Part shown: positions 46,295-58,659 of the stretch, one piece after another
Position numbering within the stretch: position 1 is the stretch's first letter
How the letters are laid out: every line of letters begins with the position of its first letter
NCBI RefSeq assembly: GCF_036785885.1
Contig: NC_092312.1
Location: 13,038,001-13,102,000 of the forward strand
Length of the DNA: 64,000 bases
DNA from: Coffea arabica
Taxonomy: Eukaryota > Streptophyta > Magnoliopsida > Gentianales > Rubiaceae
Direction: 5' to 3'
Notes under the pieces: generated by a model
Told to the model about the DNA's origin: nothing
Seen by the model: the letters and a program-made list of their open reading frames with translations, nothing else
Databases searched by the model: none
Position numbers and translations under genes: made by a program

Positions 46295-46302
46295 TATAAA
46301 TA
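46295..46302 (+). promoter_or_regulatory. TATA box of the pyruvate decarboxylase gene
   Basis: tataaata lies 114 bases before the ATG at 46416. Transcription would start near 46325. The leader contains a run of A (about 46376-46396). Confidence 0.65.
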
Positions 46303-46415
46303 CGATGATCATGCGACCTAAAACCAGAAAGCTCTTTTAAACCAAAAACGCCGAAAGTTTATAACAATTTCTTGCAAAAAAAAAAAAAAAAAAAAAGTCC
46401 AGAAAGGTGACAGAA

Positions 46416-49400
46416 ATGGAAATTCAAGCTAGTCATGGAAGTGGCATCACGGCTTGCTCAGCTCAGGTGAAGCCACCAGCCGGAGGAAGTCTTGGGAGCC
46501 ACTTGGCTAAGCGGCTGGTGCAGATTGGGGTGAAGGACGTGTTCTCAGTTCCTGGGGACTTCAACCTAGCGCTGTTGGATCATCTAATAGCCGAGCCGGA
46601 GCTGAATCTGATCGGCTGCTGTAATGAGCTGAACGCTGGATACGCAGCTGACGGCTACGCACGCGCCAAGGGAGTCGGAGCGTGTGTGGTGACGTTCACT
46701 GTGGGTGGGCTGAGTGTGTTGAATGCAATCGCTGGGGCTTATAGTGAGAATTTGCCAGTCATATGTATCGTTGGTGGGCCCAATTCCAATGACTATGGGA
46801 CCAACCGGATCTTGCATCACACTATTGGGTTACCCGATTTCTCTCAGGAGCTCCGGTGCTTTCAGACAGTCACTTGTATTCAGGTGAAGATGTCTTTACT
46901 TTTTTTCTTACTTTTGTCTTGACCCACTTTTTCCTTAAAATGTAGAACTATTAATTTTTTTTTTTTTTTTGCATATCACTATTCGAAAAATAGCTGATTA
47001 GACAATCAGATTTATTGCAGATAAGCAGGTACATTGTGACATTGTGATCTTGAAACTGTTATTAAATTGAAAAGAGATACAAGGATTGATAATTCAAGAA
47101 AAACAAAATGTTAAAAATGTTGATTATTGCCATGCTGAGATGTAATTTAGGCTTAAAATGTGATAGGTGATTTAAAGAGGCAAGGGGCGAGTGCAGTTGG
47201 TAATATAATGTAATGTATTTTGTGACTTGGCTATGAAGGTTTCGTTCACCTTGAAAGTAAAACAACTATTGATATAAATTGGGTTCTAGAAAATACATTT
47301 AAAATTCATTGAGGTCCCAATTATCACCCATTCAAGTCCAATAGAATTGTTAACACAAGATTGAACTACGCTAATATTTGATGGTATGGTGGCTTTATGC
47401 AATTGATTTTTAGAGAGTTGTACATATCTTGTTGGAACAATGGTATACCCAATTTGAGCTATCGAGTTGACATGTTGAAAGTATTTGCTTTTTTTCCACT
47501 TGGGTTGGGTGTTATTGCAGTGTTCAATCAGTTGAAATATGTTAATGTGGACTGGTATTTTTATTGCTATATACTGCCAAATTGAGATTGATAAACTGTA
47601 ATGTGACAGGCAGTGGTGAACAACCTGGATGATGCTCATGAGTTGATTGACACAGCAATTTCAACTGCTTTGAAGGAAAGTAAACCAGCTTACATTAGCA
47701 TTAGTTGTAATTTGCCTGGACTTTCTCATCCTACCTTTGCAAGAGAGCCAGTCCCATTCTTTCTTGCACCAAAGTATGTTATTCTTCTGTACTTCCTCAT
47801 TTCATGGAGTTTAATGTCATTGAGTTTTCTGACAGCGTTTTTATTTGCTTAGTCTTGGAGAATGAACATTTTCACTTGATCCGAAGTAGATTATTTGTTA
47901 TATGTGTTTGCGTAGGAAAAACAACTAAATCAGATAAGCTGCTAATGGTTCAGATTGGTGGCACTTTGTCCTTTGAGATTTTCAGGTCTTTTGGATATCA
48001 TCTGTCTGTTTCTGTGACAGTTAATTTTCGACTTTTGGCCACTAGACTTCATCATATTCAAGGAAGAACGCATGGAAACTGTCTTTTTTTGTTTTGTTTT
48101 GTTTTGTCTGCACTTTGCATTTTGTAATTTCGTTGACTATAAACTTTTCTGTTTATAAAACTTAAAACAGCTTTGAATGCAAATATCTTTGTAATATCGC
48201 TTAAAAGTATGTTGGTATTTCTTTGCAAGTCTTTCAACTCTTTTTTATTTTAAGAAGTTGTAATACTTATCTACTGCATGAATCTCTCTCCTTGCAGGGT
48301 TAGCAATCAGCTGGGATTGGAAGCGGCAGTTGATGCAACAGCTGAATTTCTGAACAAAGCTGTGAAACCTGTCATCGTTGGAGGCCCAAAGCTAAGGGTG
48401 GCAAAGGCACAGCAGGCATTTTTGGAGTTCGCTAATGCTTCTGGCTACCCTGTGGCTGTTATGCCATCAGCCAAGGGGCTGGTGCCAGAGCACCATCCCC
48501 ATTTTATTGGAACATACTGGGGAGCAGTCAGCAGTAGCTTCTGTGGGGAGATAGTAGAATCTGCTGATGCATATGTCTTTGTTGGCCCTATCTTCAATGA
48601 CTACAGTTCAGTTGGGTATTCTTTGTTGATCAAAAAAGAGAAATTAATTAGTGTACAACCCAATCGTGTTACTATATGTAATGGGCCTTCATTTGGCTGG
48701 GTTTTCATGACGGAATTCTTGTCTGCACTGGCCAAAAAGCTGAAGAAAAACAGCACTGCCATGGAGAATTTTCGCAGGATATATGTCCCTCCAGGAGTTG
48801 CTCTCACACGCGGGAAGGATGAACCTCTTAGAGTAAACATCCTCTTCAAGCACATTCAGGTACAATTACTATGCACAACTCTCTACTTCTTTTCATGTGC
48901 ATCTATTATTTGTGCAGTTCTGAAGAAGATCCAATTCTTGCATAATCAAACTCATGAGAAGCACACAATTAAGAATCAATAATTACCGAACGATGATTTT
49001 TTCTGTTGATTGTGATACAGATTTTGTTGATATCATACTCATGCAAATCCATCTGCAATAATTTTGCTTTTTTAGGTTATGCAAGAAGCTTCAATCTTAA
49101 ATGTCAAATGCTAGAATATGTAGGCATTCATCTCTAAGAATTTTAACAATGTTAGCATCAGCAGGACACTGGCATGCACTAGCTCAGTTTGCTGGAAAGT
49201 TAGTGCATGATGTAGAATGGGAACAAAATTTCCCAATATGTCTGATAGACAGCACAGAAGGAAATGAGGGCAGTGGCCCCTTTTTGTAATTAACTCTTGT
49301 AGTATCAAGTGTTAATACCTATATATAAAACTGTTAACGTTTGTTGGAAAAGAGGACACTGGCATGCCTCTTGCATTGACTTAACCAAGCTCATTTACAG

Positions 49401-50574
49401 GAAATGTTGAGTCAAGAAACTGCGGTAATTGCAGAGACAGGAGATTCATGGTTCAATTGTCAAAAGCTTCGGCTGCCTGAGAATTGCGGGTAAGTTTGAC
49501 TCTGTTGCAAAGTTGGATTCAGCATCTACTCTACAGTACTGTGTTTCAAGACATTTTCACAACTTAGAGGAGTTTTTGGTTAGATTTAGGTTTACTGTCT
49601 TTAAAACAGTTTTTTTATGTGATTATGTCTGTTCAGGTATGAATTCCAGATGCAATATGGATCCATTGGGTGGTCGGTGGGTGCAACTCTAGGTTATGCT
49701 CAGGCTGCTAGAAACAAACGTGTTATTGCTTGCATTGGAGATGGGAGCTTCCAGGTCAGAGAAAGATTGATTTTAGTTCAAATGACATAACAAACTGAAT
49801 TTATGAACTTAAGGCATGGCACTATACAATTAGTCTTCATAGTCAGCTTCTTGGGCACTTGAGGCCTTAGGTTTAGTGCAATGACATTTCCATCTGAAAG
49901 TGTGCTCATCTTGTCAAATTCCAAATATACAAAAAGCTTTAGACCAATGCGAAAAACAGAATGCTGAGTCAATATTTTTTTAATTCATTTCACAGGTGAC
50001 AGCTCAGGATGTTTCAACCATGTTGCGATGTGGGCAAAATAGCATAATATTTTTAATCAACAATGGAGGGTATACAATTGAAGTAGAGATTCATGATGGC
50101 CCCTACAATGTCATAAAAAACTGGGACTACTCGGGTCTTGTGAATGCTATCCACAATGGTGAAGGCAAATGCTGGACTGCCAAGGTTAGCTTTAACAGAC
50201 AAATGCCTACTGCCTTACTTTTTGAGTTAAAATTATGATCAACATTAACTGAACATTCAACATTAGTATAATTTCTAGTTAATGGTGAGCAACAGCTTGA
50301 TGAAATTAATGTGATTCTTAGAAGGATTTTACATCTACTCTCTAAACTAGTGGAAGTGGTATTCCATATCCTTGGTACTCACGGATGGTCTCTTTGGTAA
50401 CAGGTGAGAACTGAGGATGAGCTGACAGAAGCAATTGCAACGGCAACAGGCACACACAAGGACTCCTTATGCTTTATTGAGGTTCTGGTTCACAAAGATG
50501 ACACCAGCAAAGAATTGCTTGAATGGGGATCCCGTGTTTCTTCTGCAAATAGCCGCCCTCCTAATCCCCAATAG
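46416..50574 (+). CDS. PDC: Pyruvate decarboxylase (586 aa, seven exons)
   Basis: Cytosolic TPP- and Mg-dependent enzyme that converts pyruvate to acetaldehyde and CO2, the first step of ethanolic fermentation and induced by low oxygen in plants. Exons: 46416-46883, 47610-47773, 48298-48859, 49401-49489, 49637-49754, 49996-50184, 50404-50574, all with GT-AG borders and one continuous frame of 587 codons including the stop. An upstream GTG keeps the frame open but ATG 46416 is the first Met. Motifs: [13 protein letters not shown], the activating Glu in [20 protein letters not shown], the His pair in RILHHTIGL, and the TPP/Mg motif from GDGSFQ to INNGGYTIE across exons 5-6. The C-terminus [11 protein letters not shown] is typical. 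The length is slightly short of the usual 590-605 because the N-terminus is compact. No lesion seen. Confidence 0.95.
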
Positions 50575-50896
50575 CGGCATGAAACTTGTAGTAATGGCAA
50601 AAGACTTAACAATGGCATCCGAATTGCCAGTACCTTTGGTCCATGGAGATGCTGGAGAAGTAGAAATAAGAACTTTAGCAATTCCAATTGCTATGTTGTG
50701 CTTAACAAGAATGTTTAAGCGCCTGTAGATGCAATATTGTAATTTTACTGTACATTAGCAGCAGAGTTTTTGATGTTTCTTAAATTGTATGTCGTACTGA
50801 AGCAAAATGAGTATTTGCGTTTAGTACATCAAATTGTGGTGCATTGATAACAAGTTGATTCAAGTGAATAACAGTTTGGGTTCTGAGAGAATCCTT
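50575..50896. other. Shared 3' intergenic region of two convergent genes
   Basis: 322 bases between the stop codons of the decarboxylase (plus) and the sugar transporter (minus). It must hold both 3' UTRs and polyadenylation sites, so the transcripts may overlap. No terminator motif can be assigned with confidence. Confidence 0.6.
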
Positions 50897-52865
50897 TTAG
50901 GCCTCAGTCTTGTTGATCACTTCGTTGTCTACTTCTACTATTTTGTTCCAAAACCAGTGTTTCCTCCAAACTCTTTCCATCTGCTCAATCGGCACATTCT
51001 TGGTTTCTGGCAATAAGAGGTAAACAAATGCGGTCATGAGCGCAACCCAGCCTCCAAAGAAGAAGAAAAGCCCATACTTGAAATGGCAAAGCATTGATAG
51101 AAAAGTTTGTCCAACAATGAAAGTGAACAAAAAGTTGACTGCAACATTGATACTCTGTCCAGCTGATCGTATCTCAAGAGGAAAAATTTCACTGGGAATT
51201 AACCATCCTAATGGACCCCATGACAATCCAAATCCAGCAACATATAAGCAGATCAACACCAAAACTAGAAAGGCATGCCCTTTGCTCAATCCACCATGAT
51301 CCCCCAGCTTTGCCGCCATAACTCCCCCCACTAAAATTTGCATGACAAACATACAAATGCCACCGTTTATCAGCAGAAACCTTCGGCCAACTTTGTCAAC
51401 GACCAACATTGATATGAAGGTGGTGCAAATACCTACAGATCCAGTCACTGCAGCGGACATGAGCGATGCACTTTCTTTCAAGCCAATTGTGCGAAAAAGT
51501 ATTGGAGCGTAGAAAGCGATCACATTAATCCCCGTCACTTGCTGGAAGAATGGTATCGCTACTGACATGACAAGTTGAGGCCTGTATCTCCTCTGAATGA
51601 TGTTTTTGAAAGGATGCTTAATGGTTTTAGAAATCTCACCAGCTTTTATAAGATCATCAAATTCTGCCTGGACATCTTCGGTGCCTCTGACTCTTTGCAG
51701 TATCCTCTTGGCCTTTTCATGATTGTTGCTGTGCTGAAGTATACTATTCGGAGTTTCTGGAAGAAAAAGGGCACCTAGAGTCAGAATAAATGCTGGGACC
51801 GCTGCCAGAGCAAGCGAGATTCGCCATCCCCGTCCGTCTTTTATCTTTTCAGTGCCATAGTTAATCAAATTGGCTATTAAGATTCCAATGCCAATGCTTA
51901 GTTGAAAGCTGTTGTTGATTGCTCCCCTGAATTTGGCTGGCGCCATTTCTGACAGGTATAGTGGAACAGCCTGAAGATTGGTAGAGGACAACGTATACAT
52001 GTAAGCTGAAAAGAAATTAAGATTGATAAATTGAACTAGACCCATTCATAAGCTCATTTGTTTCCTTTATTATTATGCGGAAGGACTGACAGCTGATGCA
52101 TCTCACCTGGTTTGCAAAACCAACACCTATTCCAAGCAAAATTCTTCCAAATATAATCATGTACACATTGTATGCAGCGCCACCAAGAGCTGCTCCAGAA
52201 AGGAAAGCAGCTCCTCCAGTAAGGATCGATGCCTTGCGCCCAAAAGCTCGAGTGAGTGATGAAGCACAGAATGAAGCAACGAGGCCAGCTAGATAGAGTG
52301 AAGAGGTGAATAACGTCAAGAGTTGGCTGTCGAATTTACAATAGTTGCTTGTTTTGGTGTCCTCTTTCATTTTAGCGTAGACATCTGGGAAGAATTTCTT
52401 TAGAAATGGCTCCATAGAGGTCACCCCGCCTTCAAAATTGCCAAAACAAGTTAGGACTTCTGATCACTCAAGTAGTTGGCCAGTTGGTAGCAATGATTAA
52501 CAAATACACATGTATTCCTTCACAGAATTTTACTCTTTGCATCTCTAAGAAGACCCGAAACTTATCAGAAATTAACGAAAAATATAGGAAACTCTTATGT
52601 TGGAACTATAAAAGTTGGAATATAACTCGACACCTGTATGCCTACTTCACTCAACACTTGCTCATGCATCATTTCATCAAAGATTTCTTTGTTTTCGACA
52701 ATGAAACATTGAAACAAAATTGCTACTGAAGAAACCTGAAATTCCAATATCATAGCCAAATATGACTCCTCCCATGGCAGCCATCATGCAAGACAAGACC
52801 ACGAACGCTGTCATCCTGCCATTGTAGTTTCCTCCATCACTTGTAATTGCCAACCCCACAGCCAT
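50897..52865 (-). CDS. Sugar transport protein (STP family hexose/H+ symporter, 508 aa)
   Basis: Exons: 52865-52736, 52429-52107, 51970-50897, giving a continuous frame of 509 codons with stop. A major-facilitator protein with 12 predicted helices in the plasma membrane that imports hexoses with protons. Key residues: the proton-binding Asp39 in [14 protein letters not shown], the lid Cys74 (NYCKFDSQ) and its likely partner in TFLSMLCHF, sugar-binding [14 protein letters not shown], signature [18 protein letters not shown], and the loop motif PETPNS. The C-terminal [11 protein letters not shown] and WRKHWFW are typical of STPs. An upstream in-frame ATG at 52934 exists, but MAVGLAITS matches the family start. 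The specific STP member cannot be fixed. It converges on the decarboxylase gene. Confidence 0.94.
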
Positions 52866-53134
52866 AGCCTCTTCCGAAATTATCTGCAGCAGAAGAAGTT
52901 CCGGCAGGTGCTTCTGCCACTGCCTTATTCTCAAGGGATTGAAAGGAGTACTGTTGTACTCAAGCGTTCCAACTTGAAATAGAGGCCAGAGAAGGACACA
53001 GCAACAAGTCCAACTTGCTTGCTTGCTTGAGATGAGTACAATATTGTCCGATCCACAATTTCAAAATATAATATCTTTTCTTGACTTTTTGGTAACCATG
53101 TGATGTTGGAATGCTGGTTGTCATCATTGGAGGC

Positions 53135-53141
53135 TTATATA
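53135..53141 (-). promoter_or_regulatory. TATA box of the sugar transporter gene
   Basis: On the minus strand, ggctatataagcctcc lies about 275 bases before the ATG at 52865. This implies a 5' UTR of roughly 240 bases. Confidence 0.65.
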
Positions 53142-53145
53142 GCCA

Positions 53146-54103
53146 TCATTATTGTCAGCTATGAGGAATTGAGGAATATTCAACACAAGGTAACCCGAGG
53201 AATCAATTCACTAAGCGTTATCTAAAAGAATGGACATGCAGGTATCTTGACTATAATATCTTTTTGCCAATTAAATGCACCAATTAGGGAAGATTTCCAT
53301 AATTCCATCCATTATTGGTAAGAGAAATCTCCACATTTGATATTTAGTCATCCATACATGATCTTCCCTCCTATCATCAGCCAATATAGTGAAAAATTAG
53401 TAGTTTGGAAAGTTTCATGGTACAAGTACAACAACGAAAATCTCTTGTTGGAAAGACAGTCATTAGCTACCTAATTGAAGAACATTATCCTTTCTCCTGC
53501 TTACGGCTCTGAGCATTATCTTGAGTTCAAGGCAATTAATATAGTATAACAAATATGCATTTCAAATGTATAACGGAGAAAGAAAGTAACGAATATACTT
53601 TTATTTCAAGTTATAGTAATTATTAATGATTAAAAGATATATCAATTGATTATTATAAAATTAAAGTTACGTAGAAAAAGTATTATAAATGCAAGAGACG
53701 CAACGAAAATGAGAAAATATTGTAACCATTTATTAGAAAGAATCTAAAATATTTTTTCCCCCTTAAACTTGGGATTATTTAGGTATCATCCCGTTTAAAA
53801 CTTCTCGTAATCCTTCTGTTTTTCTTCTAGCAAACAAACAAAAGAACTAGAATCCAAATTTTGCATAGTTTTTCTTGACCTGTTGAATCTACCTATCCCG
53901 TCAGTTTTAAGACTCTGACAAGTTGCTAGGTTAGATGTGTTCGTAGAACCTGGGAGCTGAGTTTAACACCCCTACTGCTGCATATTCTCCTGGCCGACGC
54001 ATTCGTTGCATTATGCTGGATAAATTGTTTGGGCTTAAGAGCTAAATGTACATAGTGTTGATGGAATTAGCGTGCTCAATGCAATTGTGCAGCAACCAGA
54101 ATA
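53146..54103. other. Intergenic, divergent promoters
   Basis: Upstream regions of the sugar transporter (minus) and the PPR gene (plus) meet here. Mostly AT-rich without a repeat I can define. No TATA box was found for the PPR gene, which is common for that family. Confidence 0.45.
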
Positions 54104-55687
54104 ATGTCAAAATGTGCGAAATTCAAAACCCCGATCCTATCAAGCTCGAATTTCCCACCAAAAGATTGTAACTACCTTTTGAGCCCTTTAACATCATCCA
54201 CTTCTCTCTCTTCTGTCCTGCAACACTACATCAACTCAGACCACCCTTCTCATGGCCAAAAGATTCATTCCCACATCATTAAAACTGGGTTCAAGCCCAA
54301 TCGCAACATCTCCATCAAGATCATCATACTTCACCTGAAATCATCTAGCTTGTCATATGCGCAGAAAGTGTTTGATGAATTGCCTCAGCCAACTCTTAGT
54401 TCTTATAACTACATGCTATCAGGTTATATAAAACATGGGCTCGTTGAGAAGTCTTTTGATTTGTTTAGAAAATTGACGTTTTCGGGTGAAAAGTCTGACG
54501 GGTTTACATTTTCAATGATATTGAAGGGGTCTAGTTTTGAAAGTGTATTGTCGCGATCCAAGACTGTGGGCAGAGAAGTACATGCCCAGATAATAAAATC
54601 TGGTGTTGATGGTGATGATGTGCTTTACACGGCTTTAGTTGACTCGTACGTGAAGATTAGGAGATTGGACTATGCAAGGAGAGTGTTTGATTTGATGTTG
54701 GAGAAGAATGTAGTTTGTTCTACGTCTATGATCACTGGTTACATGAACCAGGGTCTTATCGAAGATGCTGAGCACGTCTTCAACAAAACAGTGGAAAAAG
54801 ACGTGGTGGTTTTCAATGCAATGATTGAGGGTTACAGTAAATTGATTGAAACTGCCAAGAAAGCAATTCAGGTTTTCATTGCCATGCAAAGGATAGGGTT
54901 TAAGCCCACAATATCAACCTTTGCGAGCATTATTGGGGCTTGTTCTGTAATATCTGCATTTGAAGTTGGTCAGCAGGTTCAGGGGCAACTTATGAAGACT
55001 GAATTGTTTACTGATATAAAAATGGGGAGCGCTCTTCTTGATATGTATTCAAAATGTGGAAGAACTGTGGACGCAAGAAAAATTTTTGATCATATGCCTG
55101 AAAAGAATGTGTTTTCATGGACTTCCATGATTGATGGTTATGGGAAAAATGGTGCTCCAAATGAAGCACTTCAGCTGTTCAATAGGATGCTGTTAGATCC
55201 CTTGGTCAAGCCTAACTATGTTACATTTCTCAGTGCTCTTACTGCATGTGCACATGCCGGACTAGTTGCAACAGGATGGGAGATCTTTTACCGCATGGAG
55301 AGAGACTACTCGATGAAACCAAGGATGGAGCACTATGCCTGCATGGTTGATCTCTTAGGCCGTGCAGGAACTCTTAATCGGGCCTTGGAATTTATTATGG
55401 AGATGCCTCAAAATCCTAATTCTGATGTTTGGGCTGCTCTGCTGAGTTGTTCTAGGCTGCATGGAGATGTGGACATGGCAAATTTAGCTGCCAATGAACT
55501 TTTCAAATTAAATGCTGAGAGTCGACCTGGGGCATATGTTGCATTATCTAATACCTTGGCAGAAGCTGGGAGGTGGAGCAATGTAACTGAGCTTAGGGAG
55601 TTAATGAAGACAAGAGGAATATCTAAAGGCACTGGGTTTAGTTGGTTTGGCAGTGATAGTCTAGAAGCTTTATATGATGGACAATAG
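54104..55687 (+). CDS. Pentatricopeptide repeat protein, PLS class, E subgroup (At1g28690-like)
   Basis: Intronless frame of 527 codons from ATG 54104. Tandem PPR units run from about residue 45 to 440 (for example SYNYMLSGYIKHGLVEKSFD, VVFNAMIEGYSKL, VFSWTSMIDGYGKNGAPNEA, HYACMVDLLGRAGTLNRALE). An E motif follows (YVALSNTLAEAGRWSNVTEL to ISKGTGFSWF). There is no DYW deaminase domain. The first about 40 residues are rich in Ser and Lys and poor in acidic residues, in line with a mitochondrial or plastid presequence. Such proteins bind single organelle RNAs; E-class members usually support C-to-U editing. The assignment to At1g28690 rests on memory of the family and on the GDSL genes next door. 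The frame is intact. Confidence 0.92.
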   Translation: MSKCAKFKTPILSSSNFPPKDCNYLLSPLTSSTSLSSVLQHYINSDHPSHGQKIHSHIIKTGFKPNRNISIKIIILHLKSSSLSYAQKVFDELPQPTLSSYNYMLSGYIKHGLVEKSFDLFRKLTFSGEKSDGFTFSMILKGSSFESVLSRSKTVGREVHAQIIKSGVDGDDVLYTALVDSYVKIRRLDYARRVFDLMLEKNVVCSTSMITGYMNQGLIEDAEHVFNKTVEKDVVVFNAMIEGYSKLIETAKKAIQVFIAMQRIGFKPTISTFASIIGACSVISAFEVGQQVQGQLMKTELFTDIKMGSALLDMYSKCGRTVDARKIFDHMPEKNVFSWTSMIDGYGKNGAPNEALQLFNRMLLDPLVKPNYVTFLSALTACAHAGLVATGWEIFYRMERDYSMKPRMEHYACMVDLLGRAGTLNRALEFIMEMPQNPNSDVWAALLSCSRLHGDVDMANLAANELFKLNAESRPGAYVALSNTLAEAGRWSNVTELRELMKTRGISKGTGFSWFGSDSLEALYDGQ

Positions 55688-56379
55688 ATGTAAATGAAGG
55701 TAAAAGCTTTTCAAATGTTGTCTTAAACTTCATGCTTATGCATTTCATTGATCTGCTAGATTATGCATGATTCTGAGATCTCTAAATTGAAAACTAACTG
55801 ACCATGGATGCTTTTTAACTTGCTCTAGGGACAGACTTACTGATAGTTTTCAACCATAAACATGTCCTAGTCCTCCCTTTGCTTGTCCTGACATATGATA
55901 ACAGGAAAACACAAGGAAAAAAGCACAACCTAAAAATTGAAAAGCTTATGCACTCTGAGTTCATTTGTAGAGAACCTGAAACCTATAGCCTTATTGCCCA
56001 GCATTGAACAAGTGACAGGAAACCAATTCCTTCAATATTTGTTCAATCATGCAATTTTCCTGGATAGGGAAGACATATCTGATGATGCTGGACAAGTTTG
56101 AACCTAGCTTGAATCATGTCAATGTTTTCATGTTGACCTCTGCCATTTAGTGGTACAAATCAGTGGTTGCCTTCATTGATGCAAACTGAAATCCCAGATG
56201 CAAATCATTTTCACACTGTGGTGAAAACCTACTTACATCACTGAACTGGTCGTTGTAGATGCTATGATTGTCCACTGACGTTAGATATCTATATTCTTGT
56301 ACTTTCTTGTCTCAAAGGAACATACGTCTTGTGCTTTGCATATCGTGTTTTCATGTGAAGCAATTGATTTTTACTGGAT
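55688..56379. other. Intergenic after the PPR gene
   Basis: 3' UTR of the PPR gene and the zone where exon 1 of the decayed GDSL copy should lie. A weak trace (a frame reading AFIDAN near 56173) could be what is left of the GDSLTDAGN block, but I do not claim it. Confidence 0.4.
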
Positions 56380-57745
56380 TGCTTTTCCATCAGAGCGTTC
56401 TGAACTTCCACTTGTACCAACATGCTTTGGTAGCAGGGAAGCAAGAAGAAATTTTTTTTTACTTTTGGAATCCAGTATTTGATGTTGCAACCCATGTATG
56501 TGTAGATAGGGAAATTTAATACACATTATTTGGTAACTCTTCAACTGATCAACTAGAGTGGTTTAGAAATTTGGTCCAATCTTTTGCACGGGTTTCAAGT
56601 TAAAAAGGTTAAGCATGTGCCTTTTGAGACACAAGTTTGATAATACCGGAGTTAGGTTCTGCCGGGTTTGAGGCAATCCTGGTTTTTGTGTCATGAAAAT
56701 CTTTGCCATGACATTTGTGAGATTAACTAATGAGGTGATTAATGATCCGTTTGCAGGCTGTGATGAATTTTCACAATTACTCATTCTTTGTTTCTAGGCC
56801 AGTTGGACTGATTATAAACAAGAAAACAATCAAGGAAGAACCTACAAAAAACTTGGCGCATGGGCTTGCCTACTTTTGATTCAATGCCTTGGCTAACAGT
56901 TGGAGAATATGAAGAACTTGGTTCATGGACGTTGCTGCTCTGTGATTGTTGTCAAGAATGATATTCAAGTAAGACATGATTTTTCTTTTTCTTGAGAGGG
57001 GATGATGGGGAAAGCAAGAATGGTGCAATAAAAATCCATATCTGGTCAAAGCAAGGTCTGTGTTCACTGCACAATATTTAATTCCAAGGGAAGGCTATGT
57101 TTAGCAATTTTTACAACAATAACATGGTCCTCTTTTCAGCGCTTTCTTCTTCTTGGATGAGATTCTTCATTGTCATTCAAAAATTTCCAATGTCATGATA
57201 TGCATGGGTGATTTAGTTATCGCTTCTTATGTACAGGAATCATCATTCCGTCTTATTCTGGTTTATATTTGGTGTGGCAACTTCTTAGCAACAAAGTGAT
57301 ATAATTTAATTCCACTTTGGAAAGGAAATAATAGGAGAACTCTTTTTGCACCTTCACTGAGAAACAAAAAAGTTATTGCTCGGAGTGATATTCAAATTGG
57401 CAATTCATTTAATCAATACCTACTTGTAGTCAATCAAGTTGCTTACCACATCTACTGTTTATTGAATTGATACAGGTGCTGGCTGAACTTAGCATGGTGA
57501 GGATAATGGTTCCATGGTTGGTTCCAGATCGGTCATTTTCATCAATTCAATGGTCAGCACAGTTTTTAAGTGGAAATATACATCCTATAATGACTTCATT
57601 ATATGGTTAGACAAGCTTAGTGAGTACCAAAGCAAAAATGCTTTAAGAAGAGTTGATTGAAAATTGAAAGTTTCATCTTCATGCAGTTTATCTTCATTCC
57701 AGATTATTATAATGCTGAACACAGCTCCATCATCATTGGCAACAT
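56380..57745 (+). pseudogene. Decayed GDSL esterase/lipase copy
   Basis: Scattered blocks in the right order match the GDSL gene parts further right. At 56398-56455 ELPLVPTCFGSREARRNF matches GLPLLPTYFGGKNNESNRNF of exon 2. At about 56465-56500 NPVFDVAT recalls VNFAVVG. At 56545-56600 DQLEWFRNLVQSFA matches DQLNWFKDLLPILC. Near 57485-57545 LSMVRIMVPWLVPDRS matches LGVKNIMVPGMLPDG of exon 4. At 57600-57640 IIWLDKLSEYQSK matches LIWLNDFSKYHNE. Frames change between blocks and stops are frequent. The family is clear, exon 1 is not visible, and the copy cannot make a protein. Confidence 0.75.
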
Positions 57746-58659
57746 ATGGGTCTTCTTTGTAAAGTTTTGTTTATTGTACTTGTAGCTAGGGCAAGAGACA
57801 AATGTAGCAGGGAATAAAAAATTAGCTGATTGCCTCTCCGAAAATTTGTAGTTTCTTGTACGTTATACTCAAGATTGGGTGATTTGGATTTGTTTAGTTG
57901 CTCTTGAATCGCGAAATCTTTCTTTTCATGACCTTCTTAATGCTAACATATTTTCCTTCCTTAAATTCACGAATTAGTTTCTTACCTTTTAAAGCTTTTG
58001 TCTCTGTATACCGCCAAATACAAAGGATATTTTTATATTTGTCCTGGTATTGCAATTTAATATTACTTTGTTTTTCTCTTTTATTATCAGCAAGCTGGAC
58101 CGGAAAGGGGGACCAAAGGGAGGAGCATCTGATGTTTGCTATTTAGTCAACTGTTTAGTTCCAAACACAATATTGCATAGAGAAGACTGCAACGGAGGAG
58201 AAATTAGTGTATTATCCAGAATCATATTCGGTCATAAAATACAAAAATGGAAGAAAGTTCTCACTCCTAAATCATTGCAATTGTTCCATGAATGGATACT
58301 CTATTCCCCAATGATACCTGTGCATCGAAACTTGTTTAAAACTAGTTTCTAAATATTCTTGAAGTGTTAAACATCATTAATAATCCAGAGTTTGGCATTT
58401 ATTTGACCAAACATTTTGTTGGAGGAAATGAAAAGGACTAAATCTTGATGTCCACAACAATCTTGGCGAGATATATTTCATTTGTTTCAAAACTAGAGAA
58501 ATACAAAATATCTAGTAACACATATTTGGAAAGGCAATCATTGTCAATAGTAACACATTAAAACTATGTTTGAAGTGGATATGGTCATGTCCTAAATCAA
58601 ATTGTTTGAAGTGAAATTAACCCTCTACACTTCTTTCAGTATTAACAAGGCCATTAAAA
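57746..58659. other. Intergenic between GDSL copies
   Basis: An exon-like stretch at 58091-58352 (after a good pyrimidine tract and cag) is open for about 85 codons, with KLDRKGGPKGGASDVC at its start. I do not recognise it. The rest is AT-rich with no clear feature. Confidence 0.35.

Noticed and set aside
46407-46415. Decarboxylase start at an upstream GTG
   Set aside because: Plants begin at ATG; the first Met in frame is at 46416.
58050-58352. Possible exon with KLDRKGGPKGGA
   Set aside because: A good acceptor-like site precedes it, but there is no known domain or partner exon; kept only as a remark in the intergenic entry.
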